Shown here: positions 1-9,576 of the stretch, in pieces | How the letters are laid out: every line of letters begins with the position of its first letter | Position numbering within the stretch: position 1 is the stretch's first letter | Assembly: GCF_000702325.1 (NCBI RefSeq) | Contig: NZ_KL370891.1 | Coordinates: 1,941,306 to 2,005,305 of the forward strand | Direction: 5' to 3' | Length of the DNA stretch: 64,000 nt | DNA from: Thiomicrorhabdus sp. Milos-T2 | GTDB taxonomy: Bacteria > Pseudomonadota > Gammaproteobacteria > Thiomicrospirales > Thiomicrospiraceae | The notes under the pieces: model-generated | The model's input: the letters and a program-made list of their open reading frames with translations, nothing else | The model's database searches: none | What the model was told of the DNA's origin: nothing | Program-made: the position numbers and the translations under genes

Positions 1-26
1 TGCGGGTTATACTGTACTTCTGACAT
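1..26 (-). CDS. leuS: Start of probable leucyl-tRNA synthetase (partial)
   Basis: An ATG at 26-24 on the minus strand opens a frame reading MSEVQYNP before the window edge, preceded by a purine-rich stretch (gagaagtagaag) that could hold the ribosome site. LeuS proteins often begin with a short leader followed by YNP or YRP, and in E. coli leuS is divergent from ybeL, exactly as here. Only eight codons are visible, so the call rests mainly on gene order. Confidence 0.5.
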
Positions 27-139
27 GATGTATTTCTTCTACTTCTCAAACAGTGATAGCGAGTCAAAATTGCAACTTGCTAAATAAATTAAATAAGTTC
101 ATTATTATAGTTTAAGTAAGTCTAAAACAGGAAAAAAAG

Positions 140-529
140 ATGAGTGAAAATAAAATGCTTAAAGCGTATCGTGCGCTTTTAAATAATGCCAAAGAATTTG
201 TGATTAAAGCAGAAAATAAAAGCTGGGATACTTTAGAAGAAAGCATACAAAAAGCTGAGCAAGCCGATTCTGAACTAGGCGAATTAAGCGCACAAGAATT
301 TAAACAAGTACAAGATGATTTGCAGGCAGATATTAAACAAACTGCCCAATATTTAGCCGACGTAGACCAAGGTATTGAAGAGTTTATCGACATGGATTTA
401 CCCGTCCTTGAGCAATATTTAGCCGATAAAGCCTTAAGTTTGGCTGACCCAACAGAGATTACCCTGCTACGCTATCGCCTAGCCGCGGCAATGGATGAGA
501 ACCACCCTGTTTTTTCTAAACCTCATTAA
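140..529 (+). CDS. YbeL-like (DUF1451-type) protein without zinc ribbon
   Basis: The 129-residue product is acidic and helical, with no signal peptide or membrane segment. Its first ~90 residues (AYRALLNNAKEF onward, then a GELSAQEF turn) resemble the helical N-terminal half of YbeL/DUF1451 proteins. YbeL normally ends in a CxxC...CxxC zinc ribbon; this protein has no cysteine at all and stops after about 129 residues, so the metal-binding half is missing. Position supports the assignment: it is divergent from the probable leuS start and next to the lnt-corC block, as in enterics. A start at 140 is preceded by an A-rich spacer with weak AAAG purines. Function is unknown; the homology is modest and judged by eye. 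Confidence 0.5.
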   Translation: MSENKMLKAYRALLNNAKEFVIKAENKSWDTLEESIQKAEQADSELGELSAQEFKQVQDDLQADIKQTAQYLADVDQGIEEFIDMDLPVLEQYLADKALSLADPTEITLLRYRLAAAMDENHPVFSKPH

Positions 530-635
530 GTTTTCCTCATTAAGGTTTAATGTAACGACGAAGTCACTAAGGCAACAAGCTTAATTTTAAAAATTTCATG
601 CCTTTGTGACTTCAGGGTTAATCAAGAACATACAA

Positions 636-2165
636 TTAGTTAAATTTACCGCGTTGCAAATAGCGTTTAGCCAATAAAAATCCAAAATACGTAAACAATA
701 AGAATAGAATCGGCATCGTTTTCCATTCGGCATAAAACGTTAGGCCTTCATAGGGTTGCACTTTTCCACGTAAAACACCCTCTTCATAAGCGGGTATTTG
801 TTGCTTAATGTTTCCCTTAATATCCACAATAGCCGTGTACCCAGTATTAGTACTTCTCGCTATTTCACGCCCCAACTCTAAAGCACGCATTTGCACTTCT
901 TGCAATTGCTGAGCTGGCTCAAAAGTATTGGCAAACCAAGCATCGTTACTAACCGTAATAAGGTATTTCGCTTCGGGCAGTTGCCTAGCCAATTCATCAC
1001 CAAACGCCATCTCATAACAAATACTTAACCCCGCAGGTTGTCCACCCAACATAAGTGGTTTTTGATTAATATCGCCATGAGAAAACGTCGCAAATGGTAT
1101 ATCAAACAAGCCGCTCACAAAAGCAAATGCGCTAGTAAACGGAAAGTACTCACTAAACGGCACTAAATGCTGTTTGTAATAACGTTGTTTTGTATTGTGC
1201 ATATTAATTAAGGCATTGTAATAATTATCTGAATGAACGCCACCAGCAATCACTCCCACCAAAATATCCGTATTTAGCAATTCTGCATCTTTTATAAAAC
1301 CTTTTAAAGCGCCTTTTTCAACTACATCAAAGTAAGCTGGAATGGCGGTTTCCGGCCAAACTACTACATCTGCATCCATATTGCGTTTGGTTAATCCAAT
1401 ATAGGTTTTTAAGGTTGGATAAAATTCATCAGGTAACCATTTTTTATCTTGCGGGATATTCCCCTGAATTAACGCAACTTCTAATGGCTTATCAATAGGC
1501 TTAACCCATTCCACATTTTGTAAAAGACCGCCAATCGACCAAACTAAACATAATGAGATACTCGCAACCACCCAGTTCTTTTGCTTAAACAACCACAACA
1601 GCAGCCCCGCCGATATCGCCACCGCCCATGACATTCCCCAAACACCAAATACTGGGGCATAGCCATCCAGCCAAGTGTGTAAATGCGTGGTTCCACTAAT
1701 TAAAAATGGAAAACCGCCAAAAATAGTCGATCGAAACAATTCTAATAACACCCAAACAGCAGGAAATAAAAGGGTTAATACCAGGCCTGGTTGTTTCGAG
1801 TTTTTAAAATGCTGTGCAACCCAACCGCCTAACGCAACCGAGAGCGATAAAAACAATACAAATCCAGCGGTAAGCAAAACAGCAACGGGCAACACAACGC
1901 CTGAATAGAGATACATACTTGAAAGCAGCCAACTAACCCCTAAACCAAATTGCCCAAGACCAAACCATAAACCAATTTTTGCACCATCAAATCGCGATTC
2001 AGCATCCAACCACAGCATAAATAAACCAGCTATTGAAGCCAACATAATTGGAGGAATTTCAAAAGGCGCAAACGCAAACACACTCATTGCACCTAATAAA
2101 AGTGCAATCAAATGTGTTTTTTGTGGGAGGAATATATTTTTTAAGAATTGGGCAACTGGTTTCAA
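636..2165 (-). CDS. lnt: Apolipoprotein N-acyltransferase
   Basis: Lnt transfers an acyl chain from phospholipid to the N-terminal cysteine of lipoproteins in the inner membrane. The 509-residue length is normal. Several hydrophobic segments occupy about residues 18-215, followed by a nitrilase-like domain. The catalytic triad is visible: Glu272 in VVWPETAIPA, Lys331 in KQHLVPFSEYFP and Cys383 in LSICYEMAFGDE; the TVSNDAWF motif follows. The start is a TTG at 2165 with GGAAA upstream. It is downstream of corC on the same strand, the usual order of the ybeZ-ybeY-corC-lnt cluster, but a ~146-bp gap separates them. A copy of the 12-bp palindrome at 1780-1791 encodes P126-G-L-V129 near a membrane segment. 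Confidence 0.95.
   Translation of the reverse strand: MKPVAQFLKNIFLPQKTHLIALLLGAMSVFAFAPFEIPPIMLASIAGLFMLWLDAESRFDGAKIGLWFGLGQFGLGVSWLLSSMYLYSGVVLPVAVLLTAGFVLFLSLSVALGGWVAQHFKNSKQPGLVLTLLFPAVWVLLELFRSTIFGGFPFLISGTTHLHTWLDGYAPVFGVWGMSWAVAISAGLLLWLFKQKNWVVASISLCLVWSIGGLLQNVEWVKPIDKPLEVALIQGNIPQDKKWLPDEFYPTLKTYIGLTKRNMDADVVVWPETAIPAYFDVVEKGALKGFIKDAELLNTDILVGVIAGGVHSDNYYNALINMHNTKQRYYKQHLVPFSEYFPFTSAFAFVSGLFDIPFATFSHGDINQKPLMLGGQPAGLSICYEMAFGDELARQLPEAKYLITVSNDAWFANTFEPAQQLQEVQMRALELGREIARSTNTGYTAIVDIKGNIKQQIPAYEEGVLRGKVQPYEGLTFYAEWKTMPILFLLFTYFGFLLAKRYLQRGKFN
1780..1791. repeat. Iterated palindrome ACCAGGCCTGGT (copy 1)
   Basis: Perfect 12-bp copy inside lnt, read as PGLV. Confidence 0.9.
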
Positions 2166-2311
2166 AACCGTTTCCTTTGCTGGGTAATTTTGACTAGATT
2201 GGGTTTAATTAGGTTTGATTTAGTTTTATTAAATCTGCAAACGGTCTTAATGATCATAAATAATAAATCACTAAGCGCTAATCCCGTTTGCTAGAAAGGT
2301 CTCTATCAGTT

Positions 2312-3202
2312 TTAAAGCGAATTGGGATGATTTTCAATAATGTCTTGTGATTGCTCTTTGTTCACTTCAATCATTGAATCTTCAATCGGTTTAACCTCAA
2401 AAACTTCTGCACGTCTATCGGTAGCTTTTAGTACTTTAAAACACAAACCATGAGTTTCTAACGTTTCGCCAACTCGAGGAACATGACCCAATTCTGTACC
2501 AACAAAACCACCTACTGTCTCAGTACTTTCGGTTTCCAGGTTAACTTTAAAGAAATGGTTAAACTCTTCTAAGGTCGCCAATGCCTGCACTGAAAAGGAC
2601 TCGCCAGCGCGTTTTTGAATATTGGCATCTTCTTCAATATCGTGTTCATCTTCAATATCGCCAACAATTTGTTCCAGAACATCTTCAATAGTGACCAGGC
2701 CTGCTAACTCTGCATACTCATCAACCACTAAAGCTAAGTGGTTACGGCTAGTTTTAATTTCACGAAGCAGCACATTTAAGCGCTTACTTTCTGGAATAAA
2801 AATAGGTTTGCGATAAATTTTTTGTAAATCTTCTTTGCTATTTAACTCGCCTTTAACTACAGCACGCAGCACATCTTTGGCAAGTAAAATACCCACAATT
2901 TCTTTTCCCTGAATAACAGGGTAACGAGAGTGTGAACTCTCAAGCATAGTTTCTAAAATAGACTCTAAAGTTTCTGTCTCATCAATAAGTTCAATCTGCA
3001 AACGAGGAATCATAATGTCACGAACACGAGATTCAGAGACATCCAAGACCCCCTCAATCATCAATAAAGCATCCGCATCAATCACACCTTGTGATTGTGA
3101 CTCTTTTAAAACGGTTACAAGCTCTTCTCGACTCTCCGGTTCATCTGAAAATACTTTTCCAAGACGCTCTAACCACGAAGAGCCGCTACTACTGTCACTC
3201 AT
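2312..3202 (-). CDS. corC: HlyC/CorC-family transporter-associated CBS protein
   Basis: The 296-residue protein has two CBS domains (about residues 60-180: SRVRDIMIPRLQIELID opening the first, ALVVDEYAELAGLVTIEDVLEQIVGDI closing the second) and a C-terminal CorC_HlyC domain (about 195-280) with TVGGFVGTELGHVPRVGE. This is the YbeX/CorC type lacking the membrane DUF21 domain. It is known to be linked with magnesium/cobalt efflux and, by genomic context, with ribosome maturation through YbeY. It sits upstream of lnt in transcription order. The start ATG at 3202 has an A/G-rich but weak ribosome site. Confidence in the family is high, in the physiological role moderate. Confidence 0.92.
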   Translation of the reverse strand: MSDSSSGSSWLERLGKVFSDEPESREELVTVLKESQSQGVIDADALLMIEGVLDVSESRVRDIMIPRLQIELIDETETLESILETMLESSHSRYPVIQGKEIVGILLAKDVLRAVVKGELNSKEDLQKIYRKPIFIPESKRLNVLLREIKTSRNHLALVVDEYAELAGLVTIEDVLEQIVGDIEDEHDIEEDANIQKRAGESFSVQALATLEEFNHFFKVNLETESTETVGGFVGTELGHVPRVGETLETHGLCFKVLKATDRRAEVFEVKPIEDSMIEVNKEQSQDIIENHPNSL

Positions 3203-3230
3203 TTCTTTTTTTTCATCCTTTTTTTACATA

Positions 3231-3389
3231 GAGACCTTTGCACGAGAGTATGTACGAGTAAAAATGGTTAAAATTCACCCGATTTTTGTTGAAAAACTTG
3301 CGAATAGCTAGCTATTCCCTACGTTTTCCGCCGCAATCAGGTAAATTTTCCCTCATTTTTATTTCGCACCTATCTCGTGCAAAGGTCTC
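3231..3389. mobile_element. MITE-like element, family A copy 1 (159 bp)
   Basis: Terminal inverted repeats GAGACCTTTGCACGAGA are seen at both ends, and a direct ACATA duplication lies on each side (3226-3230 and 3390-3394). It has no coding capacity. The interior carries GCGAATAGCTAGCTATTC, a palindromic core shared with copies at 47405 and 49170. It sits between ybeY and corC. Confidence 0.85.
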
Positions 3390-3394
3390 ACATA

Positions 3395-3765
3395 TCTGGT
3401 TTTTACCACGAAGACACAAAGTCACGAAGCATTAAATTTATTATTTTAAATAAGTCTAGTTTTATACAACCACATTGAAAAACAACCAGGCCTGGTAACT
3501 CCAAGCCTTGCAGGTACATCCATACAAACGTCCATACAAACTGTTATACCCAAACTCCACTGTCACACCCAAAGCAATGGGCAATGGGCACTAGCCAAAG
3601 CAAAAGGCATTAACCAAAGCAAACGTCACTATCCAAAGCAACCGTCATTATCCAGCTTGACTGGATAATCTTTAATCAATCCAAACAGATTCCCGTGTCA
3701 AGCACGGGAATGACGTTATGTGATAGTGTTTAATCTTCTACTGAGTCTTCTACTGAATCTTCCAC
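3395..3765. repeat. Repeat-filled spacer between ybeY and corC
   Basis: The stretch holds a 'ccacgaagacac..gtcacgaag' repeat (about 3399-3430), the 12-bp palindrome at 3485-3496, a short low-complexity run of 'caaaagc/caaaggc' variants (about 3560-3650) and a paired hairpin unit at about 3654-3714 (CCAGCTTGACTGG and TTCCCGTGTCAAGCACGGGAA). No gene is visible. Confidence 0.7.
3485..3496. repeat. Iterated palindrome ACCAGGCCTGGT (copy 2)
   Basis: Perfect intergenic copy between ybeY and corC. Confidence 0.9.
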
Positions 3766-4239
3766 TTAACTTTCTTGATAAGGGTTTTCATACCCTAAAG
3801 ATTGCATAATTTCTATTTCAAGGCCTTCCATCTCTTCAGCATCATACTCATCTATATGGTCATAGCCTTGTAAATGCAAGGTACCGTGCACAATCATATG
3901 TGCCCAATGCTCTTCTAAGGATTTATTTTGGACTTTAGCTTCTTCAGCAACGACCTCTGCACAAATGACTAAATCGCCTAAATACGGAAGTTCTTCACCA
4001 ATATCTACCAGGCCTGGTGGTTGTTCAAATTCAAAAGACAAAACATTGGTTGGCTTATCTTTATTACGATAATCCGCATTAAGCTGTTGGCTTTCTTGTT
4101 TATCTACAATTCTAATTGTCATCTCAACGGGTTCAAAAGAACGTGGTTCTAAAACACTTGCATGTACCCACTTTTGGCATTGTTCAATAGTTGGAATAGA
4201 CTGCTCATCTATTCCCCACTGCAAATCAATATCAATCAT
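3766..4239 (-). CDS. ybeY: Endoribonuclease YbeY, rRNA maturation factor
   Basis: YbeY is a zinc-dependent single-strand endoribonuclease acting in 16S rRNA 3' maturation and ribosome quality control. The 157-residue product is of normal size. The UPF0054 metal motif [11 protein letters not shown] is at residues 118-128, with His118, His122 and His128 as ligands. NVLSFEF at about 65-71 is also typical. The gene lies directly downstream of ybeZ (21-bp gap), an arrangement conserved in many bacteria. The palindrome at 4007-4018 encodes P75-G-L-V78 in a loop between NVLSFEF and the next strand. Confidence 0.95.
   Translation of the reverse strand: MIDIDLQWGIDEQSIPTIEQCQKWVHASVLEPRSFEPVEMTIRIVDKQESQQLNADYRNKDKPTNVLSFEFEQPPGLVDIGEELPYLGDLVICAEVVAEEAKVQNKSLEEHWAHMIVHGTLHLQGYDHIDEYDAEEMEGLEIEIMQSLGYENPYQES
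4007..4018. repeat. Iterated palindrome ACCAGGCCTGGT (copy 3)
   Basis: Perfect copy inside ybeY, read as PGLV. Confidence 0.9.
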
Positions 4240-4260
4240 CTTAGTGCACCCCGTTGGTTG

Positions 4261-5250
4261 TTAATTAGAAGACAGGTTATCTTTATGACGCTCTAGCTTA
4301 CGATCATATTTATCGTAAGCCCTAACTATTTTTTGCACCAAAGAGTGGCGAACAACATCATGAGCTTGATAAAACGTAAAACCAATTCCATCAACGCCAT
4401 CAAGCACTTCAATAACATGACGCAAGCCCGATTTTTGATGTTTAGGTAAATCACACTGCGTGATATCGCCGGTAATCACCGCAGTTGATCCAAAACCAAT
4501 ACGAGTTAAAAACATTTTCATCTGTTCAACAGTGGTATTTTGCGCTTCATCCAAAATAATAAACGAATCATTTAAGGTTCTACCGCGCATAAACGCTAAA
4601 GGGGCAACTTCAATCACGTTTTTTTCCATTAAACGCTCAACCGTTTCAAAGCCCATCATTTCAAACAAAGCATCAAATAGCGGACGTAAATAAGGGTCTA
4701 CCTTTTGGCTTAAATCACCCGGTAAAAAGCCTAATTTTTCACCGGCTTCTACCGCTGGGCGAGTAAGAATAATTCTGCGAACTTTTTCATTTTCTAAAGC
4801 TTCAACCGCACAAGCGACGGCCAAATAAGTTTTACCGGTTCCCGCTGGGCCAATACCAAAGTTTACATCGTAAGACTGAATTGCCTCAATATAATTAGCT
4901 TGGTTAGGGTTACGGGTTTTAATGGTCTTGCGACGTGTTTTGACCAAAATCTGTTCGCTATCCAGCGTTTTTTCTTGATCTAAACCAAACTCATGTAAAA
5001 ACAAATGCACCTTATCTGGCGATAATGTTTCATGATTAGTCTCTTCATAGAGGTCTCTAATTAACTGCTCAGCTTGCACGGTACGGTTTTCTATACCGGT
5101 TACTGAAACCTGAAAACCACGAGAATTAATTTCAACCCCTAAACGCAGCTCGACTTGATCAAAATGCTCATTGCGCCAACCACATAAATTTTGTAAACGC
5201 TCGTTATCTTCAGGGTACAGTGAAAATTGAATAGTATGTAATGCTGGCAA
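4261..5250 (-). CDS. ybeZ: PhoH-like ATPase YbeZ
   Basis: The 329-residue protein has a Walker A motif GPAGTGKT at residues 134-141, Walker B in SFIILDEAQN (about 229-238) and the PhoH signature FLTRIGFGS...ITGDITQCDLP. The first ~100 residues form the N-terminal domain common to YbeZ. PhoH-type ATPases are linked to RNA metabolism and act with YbeY. The start is a TTG at 5250 preceded by GAGGC; no better ATG is in phase nearby. It is transcribed after miaB and before ybeY, with a ~120-bp gap to miaB. Confidence 0.92.
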   Translation of the reverse strand: MPALHTIQFSLYPEDNERLQNLCGWRNEHFDQVELRLGVEINSRGFQVSVTGIENRTVQAEQLIRDLYEETNHETLSPDKVHLFLHEFGLDQEKTLDSEQILVKTRRKTIKTRNPNQANYIEAIQSYDVNFGIGPAGTGKTYLAVACAVEALENEKVRRIILTRPAVEAGEKLGFLPGDLSQKVDPYLRPLFDALFEMMGFETVERLMEKNVIEVAPLAFMRGRTLNDSFIILDEAQNTTVEQMKMFLTRIGFGSTAVITGDITQCDLPKHQKSGLRHVIEVLDGVDGIGFTFYQAHDVVRHSLVQKIVRAYDKYDRKLERHKDNLSSN

Positions 5251-5370
5251 ATTGAGCCTCTAGGTCAAGATGAAATATATTTGTGTATATCAATAAACAA
5301 TTAAATCATAATAAAAAAACCAACAAGATGTTGGTTTAATTAATTTTTTATTAATTTGAGATAATGAATT

Positions 5371-6786
5371 CTAATTAAGAGAATGATACTGCGGCGCGAC
5401 ATGCCTATCTGCTTCTGGCGTTGCCACGAGCTTACCGCGTAAAGAATTTGTTAAGGCCTCAGTAATTTCAACGTCTACAAACTGGCCAATTAACTCAGGC
5501 GAACCTTCAAAGTTCACGACACGGTTATTTTCAGTTCGCCCAGCTACTTCACTAAATGAGTTACGTGATAAACGCTCAACCAACACACGTTGAAGGGTAC
5601 CAATCATGCCCTCACTAATAGCTAGAGTTTGCTTATTCAAGACTTCTTGCAACATAAACAAGCGACGTTTTTTCTTTTCCATCGGCTCATCATCCGGGAA
5701 CCCTGCCGCAGGTGTACCTGGGCGTTCGCTGTAAATAAAGCTAAACGAGCGGTCATAACCTAACTCTTCCACCAACGCTAAAGTCTCTTTAAAGTCATCG
5801 CAAGTTTCCCCTGGAAAACCAATAATGAAGTCACCCGATAAACATAAGTTTGGACGTAATGCACGTACTTTACGAATGGTAGACTTATATTCTAAAACCA
5901 TATGATTACGCTTCATCATTGCCAATACTTTATCTGAACCAGACTGAACCGGCAGGTGTAAATGAGAAACTAGCTCAGGAATTTCACCATAACAATCAAT
6001 AATACTTTGTGTCATTTCATTAGGATGAGAAGTGGTAAAACGAATACGATCAATCCCTGGAATGGTGCGTACAGCATGCATTAAAATTGCTAAATCGGCA
6101 ATTTCTCCATCCGCCATTAAGCCGCGATACGCATTCACATTTTGACCCAACAAATTCACCTCACGCACACCTTGTTCAGCCAAAGTGCGAATTTCGTGCA
6201 TCACATCCTCAAATGGACGGCTTACCTCTTCACCACGGGTATAAGGCACCACGCAGAAAGTGCAATATTTAGAACAACCTTCCATGATTGACACCATCGC
6301 CGAGACACCATTTACCTCTGGCTCAGGCAAATTATCAAACTTCTCAATTTCAGGGAAAGAGATATCAATAACAGCTTTTTTCTTTTTGATAGAGTCATCA
6401 CCACGAACACGCAATGCTTCATCAATCATCGTTGGCAAGCGGTGCAAAGTTTGCGGGCCAAAAATCACATCCACACTGGGCGCACGCTGACGAATCACTT
6501 TACCCTCTTGAGAGGCTACACAACCGCCTACACCAATCACACGGTTTGGCTTTTTCGCTTTCCATTTTGTCCAGCGACCCAATTCAGAAAACACCTTCTC
6601 CTGAGCTTTCTCACGAACCGAACAGGTATTCATCAAAACCACATCCGCTTCCTCTGGTTCTGTGACCAGCTTCAAGCCATACGTTTTTTCCAACAGACTC
6701 GCCATCTTGTCAGAATCATACTCGTTCATCTGACAACCATAAGTAATCACATAAAGACCGCCGGTAAAAGGAGTAGTTTGAGGCAT
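5371..6786 (-). CDS. miaB: tRNA-2-methylthio-N6-dimethylallyladenosine synthase
   Basis: MiaB is a radical-SAM methylthiotransferase that converts i6A37 to ms2i6A37 in tRNAs reading UNN codons. In the 471-residue product the N-terminal UPF0004 domain has Cys18, Cys55 and Cys89 ([27 protein letters not shown]). The radical-SAM cluster motif CxxxCxxC is at 171-178 (CSKYCTFC), and a TRAM domain lies near the C-terminus (about 380-450). The ATG at 6786 fits. It heads the miaB-ybeZ-ybeY-corC-lnt block. All catalytic cysteines are intact. Confidence 0.97.
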   Translation of the reverse strand: MPQTTPFTGGLYVITYGCQMNEYDSDKMASLLEKTYGLKLVTEPEEADVVLMNTCSVREKAQEKVFSELGRWTKWKAKKPNRVIGVGGCVASQEGKVIRQRAPSVDVIFGPQTLHRLPTMIDEALRVRGDDSIKKKKAVIDISFPEIEKFDNLPEPEVNGVSAMVSIMEGCSKYCTFCVVPYTRGEEVSRPFEDVMHEIRTLAEQGVREVNLLGQNVNAYRGLMADGEIADLAILMHAVRTIPGIDRIRFTTSHPNEMTQSIIDCYGEIPELVSHLHLPVQSGSDKVLAMMKRNHMVLEYKSTIRKVRALRPNLCLSGDFIIGFPGETCDDFKETLALVEELGYDRSFSFIYSERPGTPAAGFPDDEPMEKKKRRLFMLQEVLNKQTLAISEGMIGTLQRVLVERLSRNSFSEVAGRTENNRVVNFEGSPELIGQFVDVEITEALTNSLRGKLVATPEADRHVAPQYHSLN

Positions 6787-6813
6787 AGAAATTCCATAAC
6801 AATAAAAGGGTAA

Positions 6814-7271
6814 ATAAAACAGTAAAATTGAATCTATGTCACTGAATATACAGAAATTTTAATAGAAACAATCAAGGGCGCGTATTCTAACATAGAGAAA
6901 GAATAAAAAGAAAACTTGTGGTTAAAATAGAATTACCAGGCCTTTAATCCCTTTGCAGGGTGCTGTAATCATTAAAACATCTTAAATCATCATTCCCATG
7001 TCTGAGCAGAGAACCTTATATGGCAATGAGAGATTAACCAGTCAAGCTGGATAATGACGTTTGTTTTTGAGCTCTTAGCCTTAATCAACAGAATCACAAC
7101 ATTCATTTTTTCAATTAAACAGCCATGCCTTTATACCCCTTGCGGGCTGTGGCAATCATTACCCCCCCCTCTCGTCATTCCCTGGCTTGTCCAGGGAATC
7201 TTACTAGCCACCAATAGAGGACTTGTTACAAAATGTACTTTTTATAAAGATGGTTAAAAATCAAATAAAAA
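6814..7271. repeat. Spacer with palindrome variant and paired-hairpin repeats
   Basis: Between miaB and a pilin gene. A variant palindrome TACCAGGCCTTT is at about 6935. Degenerate paired-hairpin units are at about 6990-7055 (..AACCAGTCAAGCTGGATAATGACG) and 7172-7204 (CATTCCCTGGCTTGTCCAGG). The text 'cctttatcccctttgcagggtgctg' and a sibling at about 7125-7150 is another small repeat. No credible gene. Confidence 0.6.
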
Positions 7272-7838
7272 TTAAATTTGTAAACACATAGTATGAGTTT
7301 GGGCAGTATCAAAGTCAGAATCAGAACGGATAGTACCCGTATTCCATGCACCATCGTCAAGAGAAATATCAAACTGTCTAGCGTTATCTTTTTTTAACAA
7401 TGTAATACATACTTGGTTTTTACCCAAAATAGTACCTGTCAACAACCCAACTGAACCACTGGTTGGTAAAAACGTTGCAAAATAAATTCCAGAATCCACT
7501 AATGATGAAACAGGTTTAGGGTTTTTTATAAAACCTTGATCAAACAAATCCTGAAAAAAAGTACCATCATCCACACCAACAGCATCATAATCAATAAACT
7601 GATCAAACGCAGTACCATTGCCGGGATAATCACCAAGCCGACTATAATAGCCATAATATGCGGTTTGAAATGATTGTAAATCATTTATTAAACGGTTTAC
7701 TTTGGCATTTTCAACCATTGCTACGGCTTTAAAAGCACCCCCAACTAATAATGAAATAATCAATAAAACTATTGATAATTCTACTAATGTAAAGCCTTTA
7801 CTTCTTTTTACATTCAAAATATTACTTGTTTGCAGCAT
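7272..7838 (-). CDS. Type IV pilin-like protein
   Basis: The 188-residue protein begins with a prepilin leader ending RSKG, cleaved before FTLVELSIVLLIISLLVGG (from residue 16), with the conserved Glu+5. The remainder is a globular head with YYGYYSRLGDYPGNG, a motif shared with the 172-residue pilin at 9577-10095, and a terminal Cys pair (VCITLL, HTMCLQI) forming a likely disulphide loop. It overlaps the 3' end of the glycosyltransferase gene by 17 bp, so the two are co-transcribed. It is probably a pilus subunit assembled by machinery encoded elsewhere; no pilB/C/Q is in the window. Confidence 0.85.
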   Translation of the reverse strand: MLQTSNILNVKRSKGFTLVELSIVLLIISLLVGGAFKAVAMVENAKVNRLINDLQSFQTAYYGYYSRLGDYPGNGTAFDQFIDYDAVGVDDGTFFQDLFDQGFIKNPKPVSSLVDSGIYFATFLPTSGSVGLLTGTILGKNQVCITLLKKDNARQFDISLDDGAWNTGTIRSDSDFDTAQTHTMCLQI

Positions 7839-9510
7839 TGTTATTTAACTTTCCTAACGTTAGTGCTTTTAATAATCTTTCTTTATCTACATCTTCTGAA
7901 TAAGCATTTTTCTCAGACCATAAAACATATTGGTTTATATCATATTTATTACCTTGTTCAATCGCTTTATCAAACATTCGGTTCATTTCTTGACGTATAA
8001 AAGGTCGAGTTAAAGGATTTTTAGAAGCAAAGTAAAAATAACCATTTGACTCTTTTCCAGCATACTCAGACTGCTTATGTAAGAAAAGTCTTTTCTGATA
8101 ATAATAAATCTCTTCAATTGAGTTAAACATAGAATAAGCTAATAGACTTGTAAGTGAAAAATACCCAATAATAATTGGCAATAAGCTAATTTTTATCACT
8201 TTTGATTTATCAACGTGGAATGAATAGCTTTTAACTCTCGTGCTTCCAAAAGCCAAAAGAATGAGAAATAGAAATAAATGTAAGCTTGATAAAATAAACG
8301 GAAAAGACAATTGGGAATGAATCACAATAGGTATTAGTAAAAATAATGCAATAATTTTACGCTTATTATTGAACAAGCCTTTAATATAAAAGTAGATAAA
8401 AGCAATTACTAAAATTAATGTGATTACACCTGATTGCAGCATCCAAAACAGCAGTTCATTATGCGGGTGAGTTATATTACCTAAAATAGCTTTCAATTCA
8501 GGTGATGGAGTTAAATGACTATAAAATTGCACCATCACTGGATCATAATTACCGATACCGTAACCTAAAAAAGGTGACTGCATAAAGAGCTTAATAGCTG
8601 AGATATACAAATCCATACGCACATCATTGCCCGCAGCCACTCTTTCAAATTTGCTTAAAACGGTTGAACTTACGGCAGTTGAATCTACTACTGTATATTG
8701 CAAAATAAGAGAGGTTAACAATGCCGTTAAACCAGCAATTAATAACCAAACAAGAAAATAGCCAAACCTGGGTTTTATCACTCTAAAGTTTACTATTAAA
8801 AAAGTGACCAAACCGCCTATTAATGCAACCAAACCAGCCCTTGACTCCGTTAAGAAAAAGACTGTAAATATAAACATTGACAAAAATAATAGAAAAAATC
8901 GGGTTTTAGACGTAACCAAAACTTTAGATTTAATGGTTATTAAATATAAGACAGCCAATAATGAAACCGCCAAGAAGGAAGACATCATATTAACTTGTTG
9001 AAAAGAGCCTGTAGGCCGACCATTTATGGCAAAGGGCTCATAGCCAAAAAGAATATAAAAAATCTGTTGATGGTCAAAATACTGAATTAATCCAATTGCA
9101 GCTTGTAAAACGCCTAAAACCACAATAAAAAAAAGCAATTTATTAAAGATTTTAACGGTTAATAAAAACTGAAATAAGGCCAAAAAAAACAACCAGACAT
9201 TGAGTAAAAGTAAAAAGTAAAACAACAGCTCTTGATAATCTAAATGGCTTCTAATAATACCAAAACCGTAAATACCTAATAACAATAAACCAAGTAAGGT
9301 ATTAAACAAAGAATAATTTATTTTTTGGGTTTGCCATACTTTAAATGCGGCCAATACCACCACTATAGTAGAAGAAAACCAAAGGGCAATATTTGAAGGT
9401 ACAAGCCAACCTACCCCACCCATATTGGGTTGAGAATATAGGTAGCTAAATAAAAATAACCCTATAAAATAATGATAACGTTTTTTTTTAAAGGCAGATA
9501 GCATATTCAT
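7822..9510 (-). CDS. O-antigen ligase/PglL-family O-oligosaccharyltransferase
   Basis: A polytopic membrane protein of about 562 residues with some ten or more hydrophobic segments. The Wzy_C-type ligase core is visible: FFLTESRAGLVALIGG and, in the large periplasmic loop, GYGIGNYDPVMVQFYSH followed by THPHNELLFWMLQSGV. The soluble C-terminal tail (after ~residue 460) resembles that of PglL enzymes, which transfer lipid-linked glycans en bloc to pilins. Lying between two pilin genes makes pilin glycosylation the best guess (inference). The ATG at 9510 is preferred over a TTG at 9522. A transcription terminator just upstream separates it from the pilin at 9577. An O-antigen ligase role is the alternative. 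Confidence 0.8.
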   Translation of the reverse strand: MNMLSAFKKKRYHYFIGLFLFSYLYSQPNMGGVGWLVPSNIALWFSSTIVVVLAAFKVWQTQKINYSLFNTLLGLLLLGIYGFGIIRSHLDYQELLFYFLLLLNVWLFFLALFQFLLTVKIFNKLLFFIVVLGVLQAAIGLIQYFDHQQIFYILFGYEPFAINGRPTGSFQQVNMMSSFLAVSLLAVLYLITIKSKVLVTSKTRFFLLFLSMFIFTVFFLTESRAGLVALIGGLVTFLIVNFRVIKPRFGYFLVWLLIAGLTALLTSLILQYTVVDSTAVSSTVLSKFERVAAGNDVRMDLYISAIKLFMQSPFLGYGIGNYDPVMVQFYSHLTPSPELKAILGNITHPHNELLFWMLQSGVITLILVIAFIYFYIKGLFNNKRKIIALFLLIPIVIHSQLSFPFILSSLHLFLFLILLAFGSTRVKSYSFHVDKSKVIKISLLPIIIGYFSLTSLLAYSMFNSIEEIYYYQKRLFLHKQSEYAGKESNGYFYFASKNPLTRPFIRQEMNRMFDKAIEQGNKYDINQYVLWSEKNAYSEDVDKERLLKALTLGKLNNNAANK

Positions 9511-9526
9511 AATTATAACCAATAAA

Positions 9527-9550
9527 AAAGCCCGCTAAAAAGCGGGCTTT
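9527..9550 (-). terminator. Rho-independent terminator after the 172-aa pilin
   Basis: AAAGCCCGCT / AGCGGGCTTT stem with a 4-base loop, followed on the minus strand by a U run. It would end or attenuate pilin transcription before the ligase gene. Confidence 0.85.
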
Positions 9551-9576
9551 ATCACCAAGATAACTTTAATAAAGAA

